Below the pieces are notes generated by a model, which worked only from the letters and a program-made list of their open reading frames with translations, was not told where the DNA came from and searched no databases. This document shows positions 13,901 to 27,300 of a stretch of DNA of 64,000 nucleotides, piece after piece. Origin of the DNA: Mesaphorura yosii. Taxonomy: Eukaryota > Arthropoda > Collembola > Poduromorpha > Tullbergiidae. Made by a program: the position numbers and the translations under genes. The first letter of the stretch is position 1; each line of letters begins with the position of its first letter. The DNA is taken from the NCBI GenBank assembly GCA_009869945.1, contig WIXG01000028.1, positions 186,001 through 250,000 on the forward strand. The letters are read 5' to 3'.

Positions 13901-15307
13901 TCTTTTGGTGCCATAATTTACAGGCGTTTACAGCTGTCTTCGCGTGGATCTCCTGTTCAAGCGGGAGTTCAGCTACTACCTGATCCAAATCTATATTCCC
14001 TGCTGCATGTTAGTCATCGTGTCCTGGGTATCATTCTGGCTGGATCAGAGCGCGGTCCCGGCCAGAGTCTCGCTTGGCGTAACAACGCTGCTCACCATGG
14101 CCACTCAGACCTCGGGCATTAATCAGACTCTGCCTCCGGTCTCCTACACCAAAGCCCTCGACGTCTGGACTGGTGTTTGCCTAACTTTCGTGTTTGGTGC
14201 CCTCCTTGAATTTGCCCTCGTAAATTACGCTTCGCGCTCAGACCAACACCGAGAGGCTGTGAAGAAGCAACGCAGGCAGTGGGAATTGGAACAGGCAGCT
14301 GCTCTCGAGGCGGCTGCCGCCGTGGCCGCTGCGGATCACATGGAAGATGGCACCGCCGTCTTTGGCATGGTAAGTCCCACACTTTCAATTTAGGTTGTAC
14401 TCGAAACATGCCATTCCAGTTACGACTCGATTCCGTGTCTGGCAGCAGTTGCAGAGATGATGAACAATTGAGTACGAATTGGAAGTTTAGATTCGCGTCT
14501 TATCTCACGCTTGAATGACACGCAATATTGTAATGCAGTCTGCGACGCGGCACTGTGCCGCGCATCCTCTGGTATCAGGAGAGCTTGAGTCACTAAAAGA
14601 CTACGAGACGAGTGAAAGTGGCTGCCATCAATTTTCGAAAACAAAGTTCACTCAACTTTCTCTCGGTGCGCCATGCCATTATTGCCCAAGTCGATGAGAT
14701 TTGAGAAGTGAAAGTGAGTGTGAATTGTAGAAACGAACGACTGAGTACCGCGCGTTCGTACGATTGAATGAGTAACTAGACTGTAGAAATTTATTCCGTC
14801 GGGATTTGCTCCTCTGAGCAGCGAGGCGAAGGCAGGGCACCGTTCCGAGAGTCGAACAGTCTCCTCGTCCTCTCATTTTATTCCGTACATACAGATAAAT
14901 GAGCTTCCCTTCCCATGCGAGAACGCCCAACAACGGAGTCGTCGTCATCGTACTTTGTCGAGCTTAAATAATCATAATGAATGTCGTCGTTCTGATTTCC
15001 TCTCCGTCGCTCGCCGTAAATTCTCTCACATTCTTTTCTCTGTTCCTTTGAATTTTAGAAATCCATGGTTCGACATCCGCGAGAGGCTCTGGCCCTCGAC
15101 AAGGCTCGACAGTGCGAGATCCACATGGCCATGGCGCCCAAGCGCGAGGGCTGCGCAAGGACTTGGTTGTCCAAATTCCCTTCACGTTCCAAGAGAATCG
15201 ACGTGGTCTCGCGTATCATCTTCCCGCTCATATTTGCACTGTTTAATCTCGCCTACTGGTGCGCCTACTTGCTGAAGAAGGATGACGATGACAAATCAGC
15301 CAAGTAA
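1964..15307 (+). CDS. GluCl: Glutamate-gated chloride channel (GluCl), 5' exon(s) missing
   Basis: Pentameric Cys-loop anion channel of neurons and muscle, opened by glutamate; the family is the avermectin target. I assembled seven exons with matching phases: 1964-2028, 9108-9183, 10216-10369, 12230-12312, 12494-12628, 13924-14369 and 15059-15307 (stop TAA 15305). They give 401 residues. In order one sees the N-terminal beta-sandwich ([41 protein letters not shown]), the 13-spaced Cys-loop ([15 protein letters not shown], 12230 exon), the second disulphide of loop C (DYC...YSC), M1, M2 with the anion-selective PAR motif ([20 protein letters not shown]), M3 ([20 protein letters not shown]), an alanine-rich M3-M4 loop (about 14290-14340), and M4 followed by a short acidic tail. 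The signal peptide and extreme N-terminus are not in the window. The Cys-loop has Ile where Asn is usual. The family assignment is very secure. Confidence 0.96.
2029..9107 (+). other. GluCl intron, about 7.1 kb
   Basis: It is bounded by a GTAAGT donor after an ATG codon at 2026-2028 and a TTTCACAG acceptor at 9107. Insect GluCl genes often carry mutually exclusive versions of the exon that follows ([12 protein letters not shown] type). I looked through this intron for a second copy and saw none. The open frames present are short and have no recognisable domains. A CACT-type microsatellite lies near 5888-5903. No other feature is supported. Confidence 0.6.
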
Positions 15308-18300
15308 AAGTAGTCCTGTTTTTGTAATAGAAAAGGCAAATCCTCTAGAATAATTTCATACCAGAGTAAATGTTATGATCTCTCGCGCGTCATCTTCATC
15401 GACTGACACATTTCTACAAGATAGATGGAAGGAAGACGAAAAAGATTAAGTGAATGAACGATGACAGAACGCCGAAAGAGAAAAAATGCCAGAATGATGA
15501 AATATATTTATAATTCCTTGTGATTTATGACTGAGAGGCTGTGGAGAATTGCAAAAGTCAGTTTCCTCAAGTTGAAGCCAGCCATTTGATTCGACGTGCA
15601 TTACGGAAGAGACAAATATGCCGCCGACATCAAGCAACTTAGCAACGGCTCGTCCTCAACATGCATGCACTTCGAATCTGCACGAAGAGTTAACGTCGAA
15701 GCGTGCATCAATTAAGTCTAAGCTCACGAGTACCGGTTAAGTGAGTATTTTATGAATATTTATGAAGGGAAAGCGGAAGCATGGTGTGAATGGAACTGCA
15801 TTTACAGAAGGACGATACATCATCAATAGCGTAATCGCTTTCTTCTGCGTCATCACACCGTTCTGCCAGCTAAGAATCTACAAACTCACAAAAAAAGACA
15901 CGAGCCATACTCTATTATGATTCCAGAAACGTAGTGATTTCGTTGCAATTGCAACCCCACACGGTTGACATGTGCTACTAAGGACATGGGTGCTCACTGA
16001 TTTTGTGCTGAGATGTGAAAGTATGAATGTGATCCTTACTACTTGTTACTGAATGCAAATTAGTTGAGAACGCTTGTCAGTCTATTTCATTGCGAATCTT
16101 GCGAACCTGCGACCGACACCGTTCCTTGCCGTCTGTGCGCATAGTTAAGAAGTACGCCATCTTCGCCTGATGCGTCAGTCACCCTGCAAGGCTCGGGTTC
16201 GTGTTCCGGATCACGCCGTGTGCGACACGTGTAAGCCTCATTGCCGTTGTTAGTGAAGTGTATGCACAAGAAAACTTTCTCCGATTGAAAAACTGGTGCT
16301 GGCAAGAGAACGACGAAAATTTGCAACTTCAAGCGAACACAGACAATTCTCACACTCAGTACTCATGTGACTGAGTGGGTAATCCATCCTCCGACTCTTG
16401 CAGGCTCGTGCAGCTGAAAAATCTTCCGCACACGCGAGCGATCGGCTGAAACTTTGTGAGTAATGCTTACTTGTCATGCAGAAAGAACGCAGAACGTGCG
16501 CTCGATTTGAAAGAAAAATAGATCGTCGAAAGTTATCTCTCAATTTCATGTGCTTGTACAGTTTCCGTTTCCCGAGTGGTCGAATTAGGAAGCGAACTTG
16601 TCCTGTCGCGAATTAGGAAATCCCTGATTACTCAAACACAGGCACGTGTTTATGTATATTTCTCCAAACCCGTTGTTGTTTTAGCATAAGACATGATACT
16701 TTACTTGCTACGATTACATAAGGCTCTAGCGTAAGACCAGACCGAACCGATCGGTGTTGACACTATAATACTCAACTTATAAATACTCATTTTGTACGCG
16801 TACTTTCTTCGTGCTTATTTTATTAACTCAAGTTAATGTTATGAAGCTGATCAGAGCCAGCGGTTACAAAGATGAGATTAATAGTGTAGGCGTGTCGTTA
16901 CTCGTTGTTTGCCAATGGACAAGTTTCCGCACTTGCACCCGTAAATACCATTCCTTTTTCGCTGTTGCACGGTGTTGTGTGTAACGTGTACCAATGTTTA
17001 TCGGCGCGGTTGGTTCTCGTCGCGTGTTGGAGATGTTTGCGGTCGATTCCATTCGATTACATAGCTCACGACCGTTCTGCATGCCAAACCAAACCTGTCT
17101 CGAAACACACAGCATGAACATGGGTGTGCAGACCGTAGTTATTTATGGATCAAACCGACCGCCACTCCCGTACCTCAGAGGAAAAAGATGACACAGACAA
17201 GTAAATTAAGGCCAGGTTTCCAATCGAGACGGAGAGGAATTAGCTCAACCTTTGAACTTTCCCAATCACGCATCGTTTCTTTCCAATTCGACCCATTTTG
17301 TTGGAGCACTGCATGGAAGTCAGGGTCGGTAATGTGCTCATCAACTTGAATGTACCTCCTTCTTGTCACATTGTGCTCCATAAAGATTAATCATGAGTAA
17401 CAACTTTACATTTAGAGTCATCATTACCGTTACCAACACTTTGCACGCGCCCCACGCCGCACTGCACTGCACGCTCGTTCGCTTCTTGAGATGTCCAAGT
17501 AGAGTACAAATGCCACGCCAGTTAGGAAGCTCAATAGCTATAATAGTGATAGCCTCATAAACTATGTACGCGTATTTATAAGCGAAAAAGATCGGCCGTC
17601 GATACTCGTTACATTACCGTTGCTACCCAGGTAGTCATTCTGTCGTGGAAAGGTGAAGGTTTATAGGCTACTTAGCGATAAAGTGCACATATCCAACAAT
17701 TTTGCCACTTTTTTCATTGTTTCAACGCACGTTCGTTGTCGTCGTCGTGAGTGAATTCTGATTGGACACATGAAATTGCGAGTGGATGCTGTTTGAATGC
17801 GACATTGCTTGGGTTTAAACGCTTACTAGCATGCTGCTGCACGGTGCATGCAAGTTGCCATTAATCTAGCACGCAAACGCGTAATTGGCGAAGGATGCTA
17901 AAGTACGCAGGACATCATTACGACGCATTCACTTTGCACGTTGACCATAAGATCGGCTTTCCAGTACTTTTATTAATCATGTTGCATTGGCGTAAACAGT
18001 CAGCACTGTGCGACCTTGCGTGAGTCTCCTGCATTTTTAATACTCTAGACAACATGTTTCGGGCTGCTAAGCATTCTAGGAATATGTAAGAAGAGTGGCA
18101 TGACACGGAAACAAACACTGAATTTTTTATTAAGGAGTAAGGAGATAAGAGATGGTAGAACAATAGTCATGAATGTTTTATGTTTACGGTAGACTAAGAT
18201 GTTGCTTTCCAAATCCTCAAACATGAAGAATTACTACACCATTATTGTACACTGTTGTGTTAAGTCGTGTATGTTATGGTTAGTGCGTACTTCACACAAA

Positions 18301-21300
18301 GTATATATTATACGAGAACCATCATGATTACTACTTCTGTATTTATTAAAACTTAAAAAGAAATTTGTAATATGAAAACTGGAAATTGGAAACGAAATAA
18401 AAAAATGAAATTACCAGATTAAATTTCGACTCTGACCTCCAACAGTGACTTTTCATTTTGTTTGATGGCTGTCTAGAGCCTGACTCTAGCAGCATAGCAT
18501 TCGTGATTAAAACTCACTTGAAGCACTCTCGTTGAACGTGGACTTCAAATTTACTGTACTACATCAATCTATTGGGAAAAGTCTGCAATGGACAGCTGTA
18601 TGGAATGCAAATAATGGCGAGGCGAAAAATTTTGCTGAGTGTCCATCAAATTACGATTGACTACAAGACCAGAAAGTGGTCATTAGTAAAAAATCGTTTC
18701 CTGCTCAAGGACGCCGGAGATTTTAAAATACACTCTCGAAGCATGCACAATTGAGAAACAAAGGAGCGAACAAAACAGGCTTAGCTTTTTCTGGCGTCTT
18801 CTCCTCGCATTTTTCTATCAAGTTCGTTCTGCCAAACTGCCAAACACGAGCGTTGTTTCGTGCGGATTTTAATTTAATGGTGAGTAAACACGCATAAATT
18901 ACGTCTCGCCTTCGAATGGGTTGGCTGCACGCTAATGGTCGTAACGTGATTCTCCCTATCTGCATGCGGTGTGGGAATTGGGAATGTAGCTACTCGATCG
19001 AGAGGCTCAGCCCACAAATTGTTGAGGTTTTGCGTCAATCATGAGCGCGTGTCTTATGCAAGTGCACTTTAGACAGGAAAATTGGCTACGCAGTCTGCAG
19101 ACACGGACAAGCGTGTCAGGCGCTTAGAATGAAGCGATAAGTTGGAAAGAGGCTCGGAGCTGCAGATGTGCCGGTGAAGCGAGACATTGCAAATTGGGAG
19201 CACGGAAACTGTGGTAATGGAAAATATAAGAAGCGAAAGAATCCGCAATTTGTCCAAACCGAAAACTGGCTGAAGCTGGATTCCGCAAGCGGGCAGACAG
19301 CTGAATAATGCAAAGCGAGAAAGAGGTGAAATAAATATAAGAAAAGGAGAGGAGCGCAAAGCACAGGCAGGAAGCCTCGGAAAGATAAATTTATTATGGA
19401 AAGGTTACGAAGGTGTTTTCATTTTCATTCCACGCGTCCCGCTTTGCTCTTCGTCTCACCAGCTGCGGATTCACTTTGTTCGAATTTACTTGAACAGTAG
19501 CCTCGCTGCATAATCAATCAAATTAATAAGGATGTCATCACTTGTCTTCTCTCATTATCTGTCTCACTTATCATCCACGCGATGTTTACTCTACGTGCAT
19601 TAACTTCAGATCCTAATTTTAATGTAGAAATATGCATATCTAAAACAAGGGCTGCACTAGAGTTTAGAAGTGCATTAAATATTCATATTATTTTGCATTC
19701 AGCGAAAATTGAATTTTAACTATTTTCATTTTTTGCTGATGCTTCAGTTTGAACACTGGCACTTTGTGGTAGTTCGAATCGGCACTTCGCCGATCCAGCC
19801 GGCAATTCATGGATCCTTCTCAAAAATACCCACCTAAAGACAGACAGAAACGAATCCACAGGTACACTGAAGATGTGCTAATAAGTTGTTTACGCATAAA
19901 TGCCCTTTTTCCGTGAGTACACAGTTTCTACAAATCAATATGGATTAAGTGATTGCTCGAATGGTGGCCTGGTACTGAATGGACGGAATAGCAATCAATT
20001 CACGAAGCGTAGTCGCATGCTATTCTGGAATGCGAAATTATTTATTTGCAGATCTGTGTCGAAGTGAGCTGGATGGATGAGCACAACTTACAACGAGACC
20101 TTCAATGTTGAAACGAAGGACTTTGATGACTGCACGAATCGAGCTCCACTCAACTCAAATTAATAGGCCAATCGTTCGATGGATCTTCCATTTGAAAGGA
20201 GAGGAGAGAGGATCCTGGTTAAAAATACCTGTCAATCTGTAAATGTCGCAGCACATTTGCGCATCCATCCAATTCTTGTCTTGGTTTTCCTAAGAAAAGG
20301 CAGGAATAGAACGAAAACACATCCTACGCAACCTGGGAAATTATCCATGAGCTCTGCACGATTTACTTAACCGTGATGAATCTTTTATTTGCACGTCGAT
20401 GAGCAATCTTGTGTTTCCAGATTGGATTCGTTCCTCCGCCACTTGAGCGCAACTTCAATCTTGTTTGATTTAAGCAAAACGAAGCTCTCATATTGTTTAT
20501 TTGTCTGTATCAGCACGTGCGAATACCATCCGAAGGTCGAGAAGATACCTGTGCAAGCCTTTAAGCCACTACTAGAGCTCGACGTGCATTGAAGTATCCG
20601 GCACCTGAAAGGAGACTCTCATAACTCTCTTCATTAGCAGTAATTGTCAAGAAACACATAAGCCGATTAAGATGGAAACTTTTAATTTGGAAATTGTTTT
20701 CCTTGTCCAGAAGGTAACGGCATGAATGAACGAAATGAAGAATTCCAACAGTTAGAACTTGGATTGAATTAGAGCCTTTGCTCCGTGCTCTTTCCATTTT
20801 GGCCAAACTGCGTCGCGGGGCATACCATGCATGCTGCGACGTATCAGCTTCATTGTGACGCGAGTGAAAGCGAGAGGCTTTCTTTCCCTCAACCCAAGGC
20901 AGTACGAACAGGAGAAATCCAGTTTCGAGCCCAATTGTATCATTGTACGTCATGCATTAGATGCAGCCTGTGCCACTCATAACACATACCTTTTACCAGG
21001 CTATAATAATAACATTATTGCATCTACGCAGAGAGCGCACTCAGACAATTTTGCCAAAGCCCACTTCCTTCCGCGTGGCCTCTAATATCAATTTTCACTT
21101 ACCAAAATAAAATTCGCTTACTGTATTTTTCTTTCGACTTTCTCCTCTATTTGCTAACGTTCATTTATCGACTTTACAGCATTTTCCATCGTTTTGTGTC
21201 CGATGAGCCTGTTTGCATTGTCAAGTAGCAAGCACCGACATTAGAGAGTGGGTGGAAGAAAGGAAACAAATTGTGGCACTTTAAGTAAAGTGACAATGCG

Positions 21301-24300
21301 TCTTGATACCTTTGTGAATTGCGGGGACTAGACCAGATGAAGTTTTAATATTCTTCCGGGCTCGTTCATATCGTGATGCAGTGTTTAATGTCTGCGAAGC
21401 GATCTAATTCGGCCATTAGTTAAGGTCATCCTGACGTCTTCATTCGACCAAAACAGTTTGACCACAACTTTTGCGATTAAGCCTCCCTTCCGCGGTTTCA
21501 AGTCCCCATTTGCTCACACATCCTCACCCTTGCCTTTTCCTCCTTGAATGACTTTGCCATCGCAATCCGGGTCGGAGACCAAGTCCGGCTGAGCGCTGAA
21601 TGGTGCACAATGATGATACTGTTTTTTATGCTACATTGGTCTTTGCTCTACTTTTCCATTATTGCCTCACATCTGAACGTCTATATTTTCGAGCTTTCCC
21701 ATCCACTCCTCCTTTCCTCCTTTTGCCTCATCCAATCTGATCTGTAAGGATCCTTCGCTTTTCATTGAAAAGTTAGGACCATTGAGCTGCACTGTTGCTG
21801 CTGAGACCCGACTTTTGCAGTTTGTTCCAGTGTGTCCAAAATTCGCAATGAAAGAAGTAGCTGGGAAAGATGGAAAGGCAGCATGGACCTCATCCTCCCA
21901 TTTAGTGATAATCCAAGAGACCTTTCGGTAATGGGAGAAAATGGAATTGAATTTTTCTTTCTTATTTGGATGGAGCAAGTATAATAATAATACATTAGCG
22001 TTCCAGCTCGCACATGAAGACATAAAAGGAAACTTGAGCCGGATCGTTCCTTTCCGCGAGAAGCGAGAGCAGCAAAGACGTTATGAGTATGTGTGCACTT
22101 GGACACATAAATCTGATCCTGAAAAGTCCATCAATTTACCCGGAGCAAAGTACACATTAATTTTCCCTCACGGCCATAACCGCCATTACCGAGTGTAAAC
22201 ACAAAGTACTCACAGGACTCAGCCAGTCACTCAGAGAAAAATACGTTTTTACTCGGGTCCGGAATTTTTGATAATCAACATGAGCGCGTGTTTTATTTTC
22301 CACGCAGCTCATGCATGCCTCAAAGTCTGCCCATTCTTAACATTGGATAATGACGTGCCTCAATTTTTAACTCTTTGAGAACGAGGTCAGGTGATTATCT
22401 TTGAATTCGCTCCTTCATGAGGATTTAAATAATTTCAACGGCACAGCGCCAGCGCCGTCATCATCGCGACTTTCGCGACCCTGAAACTTTGAGTCCAGAC
22501 TGAAGACTTTGCACGATAAATTTTATGTACTGCCAGGCAAAACGAAAAGTCAGACCTTTCGCGAGTTGCAAAGTGCCTAAAGAAATCTCATGTAGACTGC
22601 AACAAAAGTGGAGATAAAACTTTTATTGGTTTGCCTGATTAGAAAACTACAAATGCGAAAGTTAATGTGCGAAAGTGTAAGACGCAAGATGAAATTGCGA
22701 ATGTGGAGAAGAATCTAATAATCCCGGTAGTCGAATCAGGAGCGAATTATCTCCACTGGAGCACTTCTGCACCTCATTCGCAGCTCCAACCAAACGCATC
22801 TATCAAAACTTTCCTCTCGATTGAAATTGACCCAAATTCTCGTGTTTGGACAGCAACGTGCTTTGAAGTTCTCATGCCCACCTCTTCGAAGGCAGAAGTC
22901 TTCTTGAGTCGTCTCAGCCTCGCGTATTATGTATTAAGTCTTGAAACTTTCTCCCTTTAAGAAAATAACGGAAAATCCAATTAGAACTCTTATTTACTTA
23001 GCTCGAATTGATCTGGATGGAACACACACAGAGAAGTTTTTCAATGCGGCACTGAATTACAATTTCCGAAATGTTTATTCAGTCCGAGTTGATTGGTTTT
23101 CTTTTTCAACTTGTCGCTTACGTTCAATATTTGGAGAGTCCAAAAATGTACCACCTCACCTTGACTTCATACAGGACGTAGAGATGTGCAAGGAATGCGG
23201 ACTATTGTAGCTAGCTAACGTGTAAACTCATGCGCACGTTTCCTCAAGGCGAATAGCGCTCCGACTTTCCGATTCAGGCAAGAGACGTTCTCCGTCACCC
23301 GACCGTGTAAATCCATCGAACGAAGTTAAATCTCCCATACGTTTTAATTTACGGGCAAAATTATAGGACAAGTTCGCAAGCTGAATATTCATCGAGTAAA
23401 GTAAAAGGGCCATCCAGATTCTGTTTGTTGATTTGGCTGGCTTGGCTCCGCACTAAATCAGACTGTCAAAACAGTACTGAACACACAAACATGAGGTCTG
23501 GAGAACAAGGCTCCTGGCGCTGGCTTTATGTTAGTAAGTTCCAGTTTGATGCGAGCCAGTCCAATTACAAATTAAGATCTTTATTGTACTCATGCCAATT
23601 TTCCCTTACCGAGTAGAGTAATTACGATCAATACTGGCATTGCCTCCGCACACAAATTCGATTTGTTCAAGTTGCGACTGTCGCGTCTTCGGGCAGAGCA
23701 TTGGCATATATTTGTAGACACACAGCGCACAGCCTCTCCTAAAATTGTAAGCGATTTTAGGAGAAATCGTTCTCCAAAGTGAATGATGAAATTTAGGTGA
23801 AGACAGAAGAACTCGCCTTTGGCCACGAGGAAGATGTCAAGTATAACGTAACGCAATATAGTCGCAAATGCAAACACGACTGCTGCTGCGTCTTCTCCTT
23901 CGAATAGGAAAAGGAGGCACTCGAAAACCAACAACTATCTGCTACGCGAATCGTATACGTTTTCCGGAAACAGCTGCTTACACTCGACTTGTTTTGAACT
24001 ATTAGAAATTGGAAGCAGGAGAAGACGACGACAATTCTCTCTTTCTTGCACTGGTGCTCCTGTTCTACTGCAATGTAATATTAAAGATGAGGACATTGTA
24101 ATAGTTTCTGCGTCCTTATTTCATCACATCGTCCGGACAATGAATGCCTGAATTTCTGTATTCCGTTGTCGAGTGCTGTCATTATGTTACAGTTAAAGGC
24201 TACATTCGTAATCGCTTCTCAGATAATAAAGAAGGAATTTATGCTTCATTGTCATCGTTCAGCAGTCAAGTCAATGTCCCCATTGTCAGCTCCATTCTTC

Positions 24301-27300
24301 GCACTTAAATGCCCAGATAAAATCAACACGAGTTCAACTTCTACTTCTTGATTGTGCCTTTTGCATAGCCTTCACTTTACATGTGAATAAGCTCCGCTTG
24401 TGATTTGAATGAGCAGGAAGCAGCGCGAGATGAGGACTTGTGACAATCAGCCAGTTCATTCAGTACGCAAACTACGAAGGACGTGAACTTTAACTTTTCT
24501 ATCAGAAAAAGACGTAAATTTAATATTTCCAACCCACGCAGGAAGTTTGTTACACTCGATCAACTGCATCTTGTCAACAAACGTAAACATTCGTAACTAC
24601 ACTAGACTCAATCAGTAGGGCTCTCCGAGAATCAAATTCGATTGAAAAATGGGAGCTCTGGGAATTCAGCTCGTAAAATTAAGTAACAGTATTGAACACT
24701 TCTTCGAGATTCAAGCAGTTGCGCTTAATTATCGGTCACAAGATGTGTGCAAGAAAATGAGGATATCCTGTCTGATTAACCAGACTCTCGTGCCTCAATT
24801 GTTTAACTAACATAAGCATCGCGCGAAGAGCACCCGCCATGCAGCATTTTTGTTTTCTTTCACATAGCTAAATTTCCCAAGACTTCAGCGCTCCGGCGGA
24901 GATTCGTGCCTTCTTTCAGGAAAGTGTAATTTGAGAAGCAAGCTCTCACGAGCGTAATGAAGGACTAAGAAACGGGTAGGATTAGATGAAATCATTGTTT
25001 ACTTTGTGTCGTGCAGTTATTGTTACATGGATGACGTGCGAGCGAGTTAGACGGTAGACTCCGGATTGCATGTAATGTAATCTCAGTCAGTCAAAGAAGC
25101 TCCAGCCTCAATGCTCTCAATGTTTGTTTGTACTTCTAAGTAGATCCAACCGGTTTACAGAGAATCTCCTTCGAGTGTCCATTAGCACTGCCATCTTGGA
25201 CATCTTGAGCGTATCCATTGAAATTTTTCGCTGGGATCTGATCGCAATGTCAAGAGGTGGGCGAGCTTATGCTTCCATAAATTAATAAATTGGTGAATTA
25301 AAGGAGCTGACTACCGGAATGTCTTTACATTCGCGTCGCAAGGGCACTCACACATAACGTGCATAACAAATTTACCATGGAATTGTAATGCCTAACTGTA
25401 ATGCATGAGCAAGCTTGCATAATTACAAACCCAGGATAGGAGTACGTCAAAGAAATAGAGGAATTAGCAAAACTCATGTATGCATTCGCATAACAGATTA
25501 ATCAATCTGAATTATCAATACTTTCAAAGAGTGAGTTTACGTCCCACCAGCACTGATGTTGACGTTTGTGCCTTGCGTGTTTCGCAACCGCGACTCAAAT
25601 CGTGTGCGGCATAAATGCAATAAATATTTCCCATTCATCGTTTAGTTATAAACTCCATCAACTCATCAAAGGAAAGCACGAACCGAAGCACCGCCAAAAC
25701 CTGCTTGGGAGATTAAATTAATTTGGCCCTCGACGAACATTTGCTTTAATGGCCAACTACGAAGGGTCGCTAATTGAACAAAGTCTGCGTGCTTAAATAA
25801 TTACGAGAATGAGATTTCGTTATTTTCAGAGCCACAACCGATAACCACAACGAATTTGAAATTACTGTGTTGCTTCCAGCGAGTATTCACGCTATACTTT
25901 GCGATGATGCTGCCCAGTAATCTTTCAATCATAGCATTTAGCATAGCTCAAGATTGAGTCTCACCTGCACCACACCTCGACGCCGACTTTAGCAAGAAGG
26001 GAATGACGCACACGGGTTTTCAATTAGTTGTTCTGAAAATGCGTCCTGTTTTCTATTTTAGTAACAAAAATGATATGGTTGTAGTTTCTTCAGTTTACTA
26101 AGGTATAGTTTTACTGCTCGCTTGTGCATCAGCTCGGGTACGGCGCACTATATATTATGAAAACACGAACAGCTGCTCGTGCCTCCTTCCAGTATTTACG
26201 CTGTGACGCTGATGGTAATAACAATGGGGCCATTAAGATGCTTGGCTATTACTTTCTCTCGCTCAAACTCTCCAGCGTCCATGGATTTCCATTTCCACAA
26301 ATATGGACCGTTCAAACCGTAAGCATCAGCGTAAACAGTAAGCATTTTGCGAAGAGATGCATTCAGGTATTGCATGTAATGCTCATAATGGGCAGTGATA
26401 AAGCAACAAATTACGAGCCATCAGGAGACCGAAAAGAAAGCTACGGACACGAATTATGTTTTGCTCTTTTCAAAAGAAGACAAAACAAGAAATTTTCTTG
26501 ACGCACACAGAAAGGAGGAACGAAATAAGATTTAGTACGAGATGCGATTCCTGCAAATACTGATATGAGTACTGCCCGGCTGTTGTGGTTGGGTTGATGC
26601 GAGCACATTTCACATTGAGCACAAAATGCATATTGCATTGATGAATAGTGCGGTGGGTGAAGCACTCAAAATGAATAGTAAGTGATACCGCACAGAAAGT
26701 TTCAAACTCGACGTCGACGTAAGGCTACAGTCGAAAGCAGACTTGGCTCGCTTTGTTATTATTCTAATTTCGTAAACTTTCTCTCCAGCGATACTCAACT
26801 CGAGAACAACGACGATTCATTTGCATTAGCATAGTTTAAACATTTCAACGACTTACAATTCATATGACTATGCGAGAAGTTTGACTTTTATTCTTTCTCT
26901 TGCCGTTGCGTTACAGTGTTGTGTCCCATTTGAGCTGCGTACCTACGACGTAAATGCTCTCCTCCAGACTCCGAAGTCCCTGTTGCAAAACCTAATTGTG
27001 CACAATATTAAAACGTATTCATCCAACAAGAACATCTTTTAGTAGAGTCAGCTCAAGACGCCACGCTGGATAAGAATTAATGGAAGCTGCTGCTACGGAA
27101 ATGGAAATGACTACTTCTCTGGAGCCGCCCGGCATGTCTTGGGGCACGTTGAGAAGGCCGTCTTGGGAATTTAGCAACAAGAAATTCCACATTCAGCAAC
27201 TTGCTCAGAGTTGAGCTTAAGATGCCCCAGAAACATACTCTACCCATTCCCATTATGATGATGTTATTTCATATGTTTTATTTACTCTGCTTGTGTGCGC

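Noticed and set aside
20561..20953. 130-codon minus-strand frame in the gene desert
   Set aside because: No motif or hydrophobic pattern, and the other strand is equally open; consistent with chance.
26915..27043. Possible last exon after a pyrimidine-rich acceptor (CCVPFELRTYDVNALLQ...)
   Set aside because: The acceptor is good, but there is no upstream exon, no recognised homology and no poly(A) signal nearby.
27080..27223. Short ATG frame (MEAAATEMEMTTSLEPPG...) in the gene desert
   Set aside because: Fewer than 50 codons, no domain, no clear splice partners; it looks coding only by composition.
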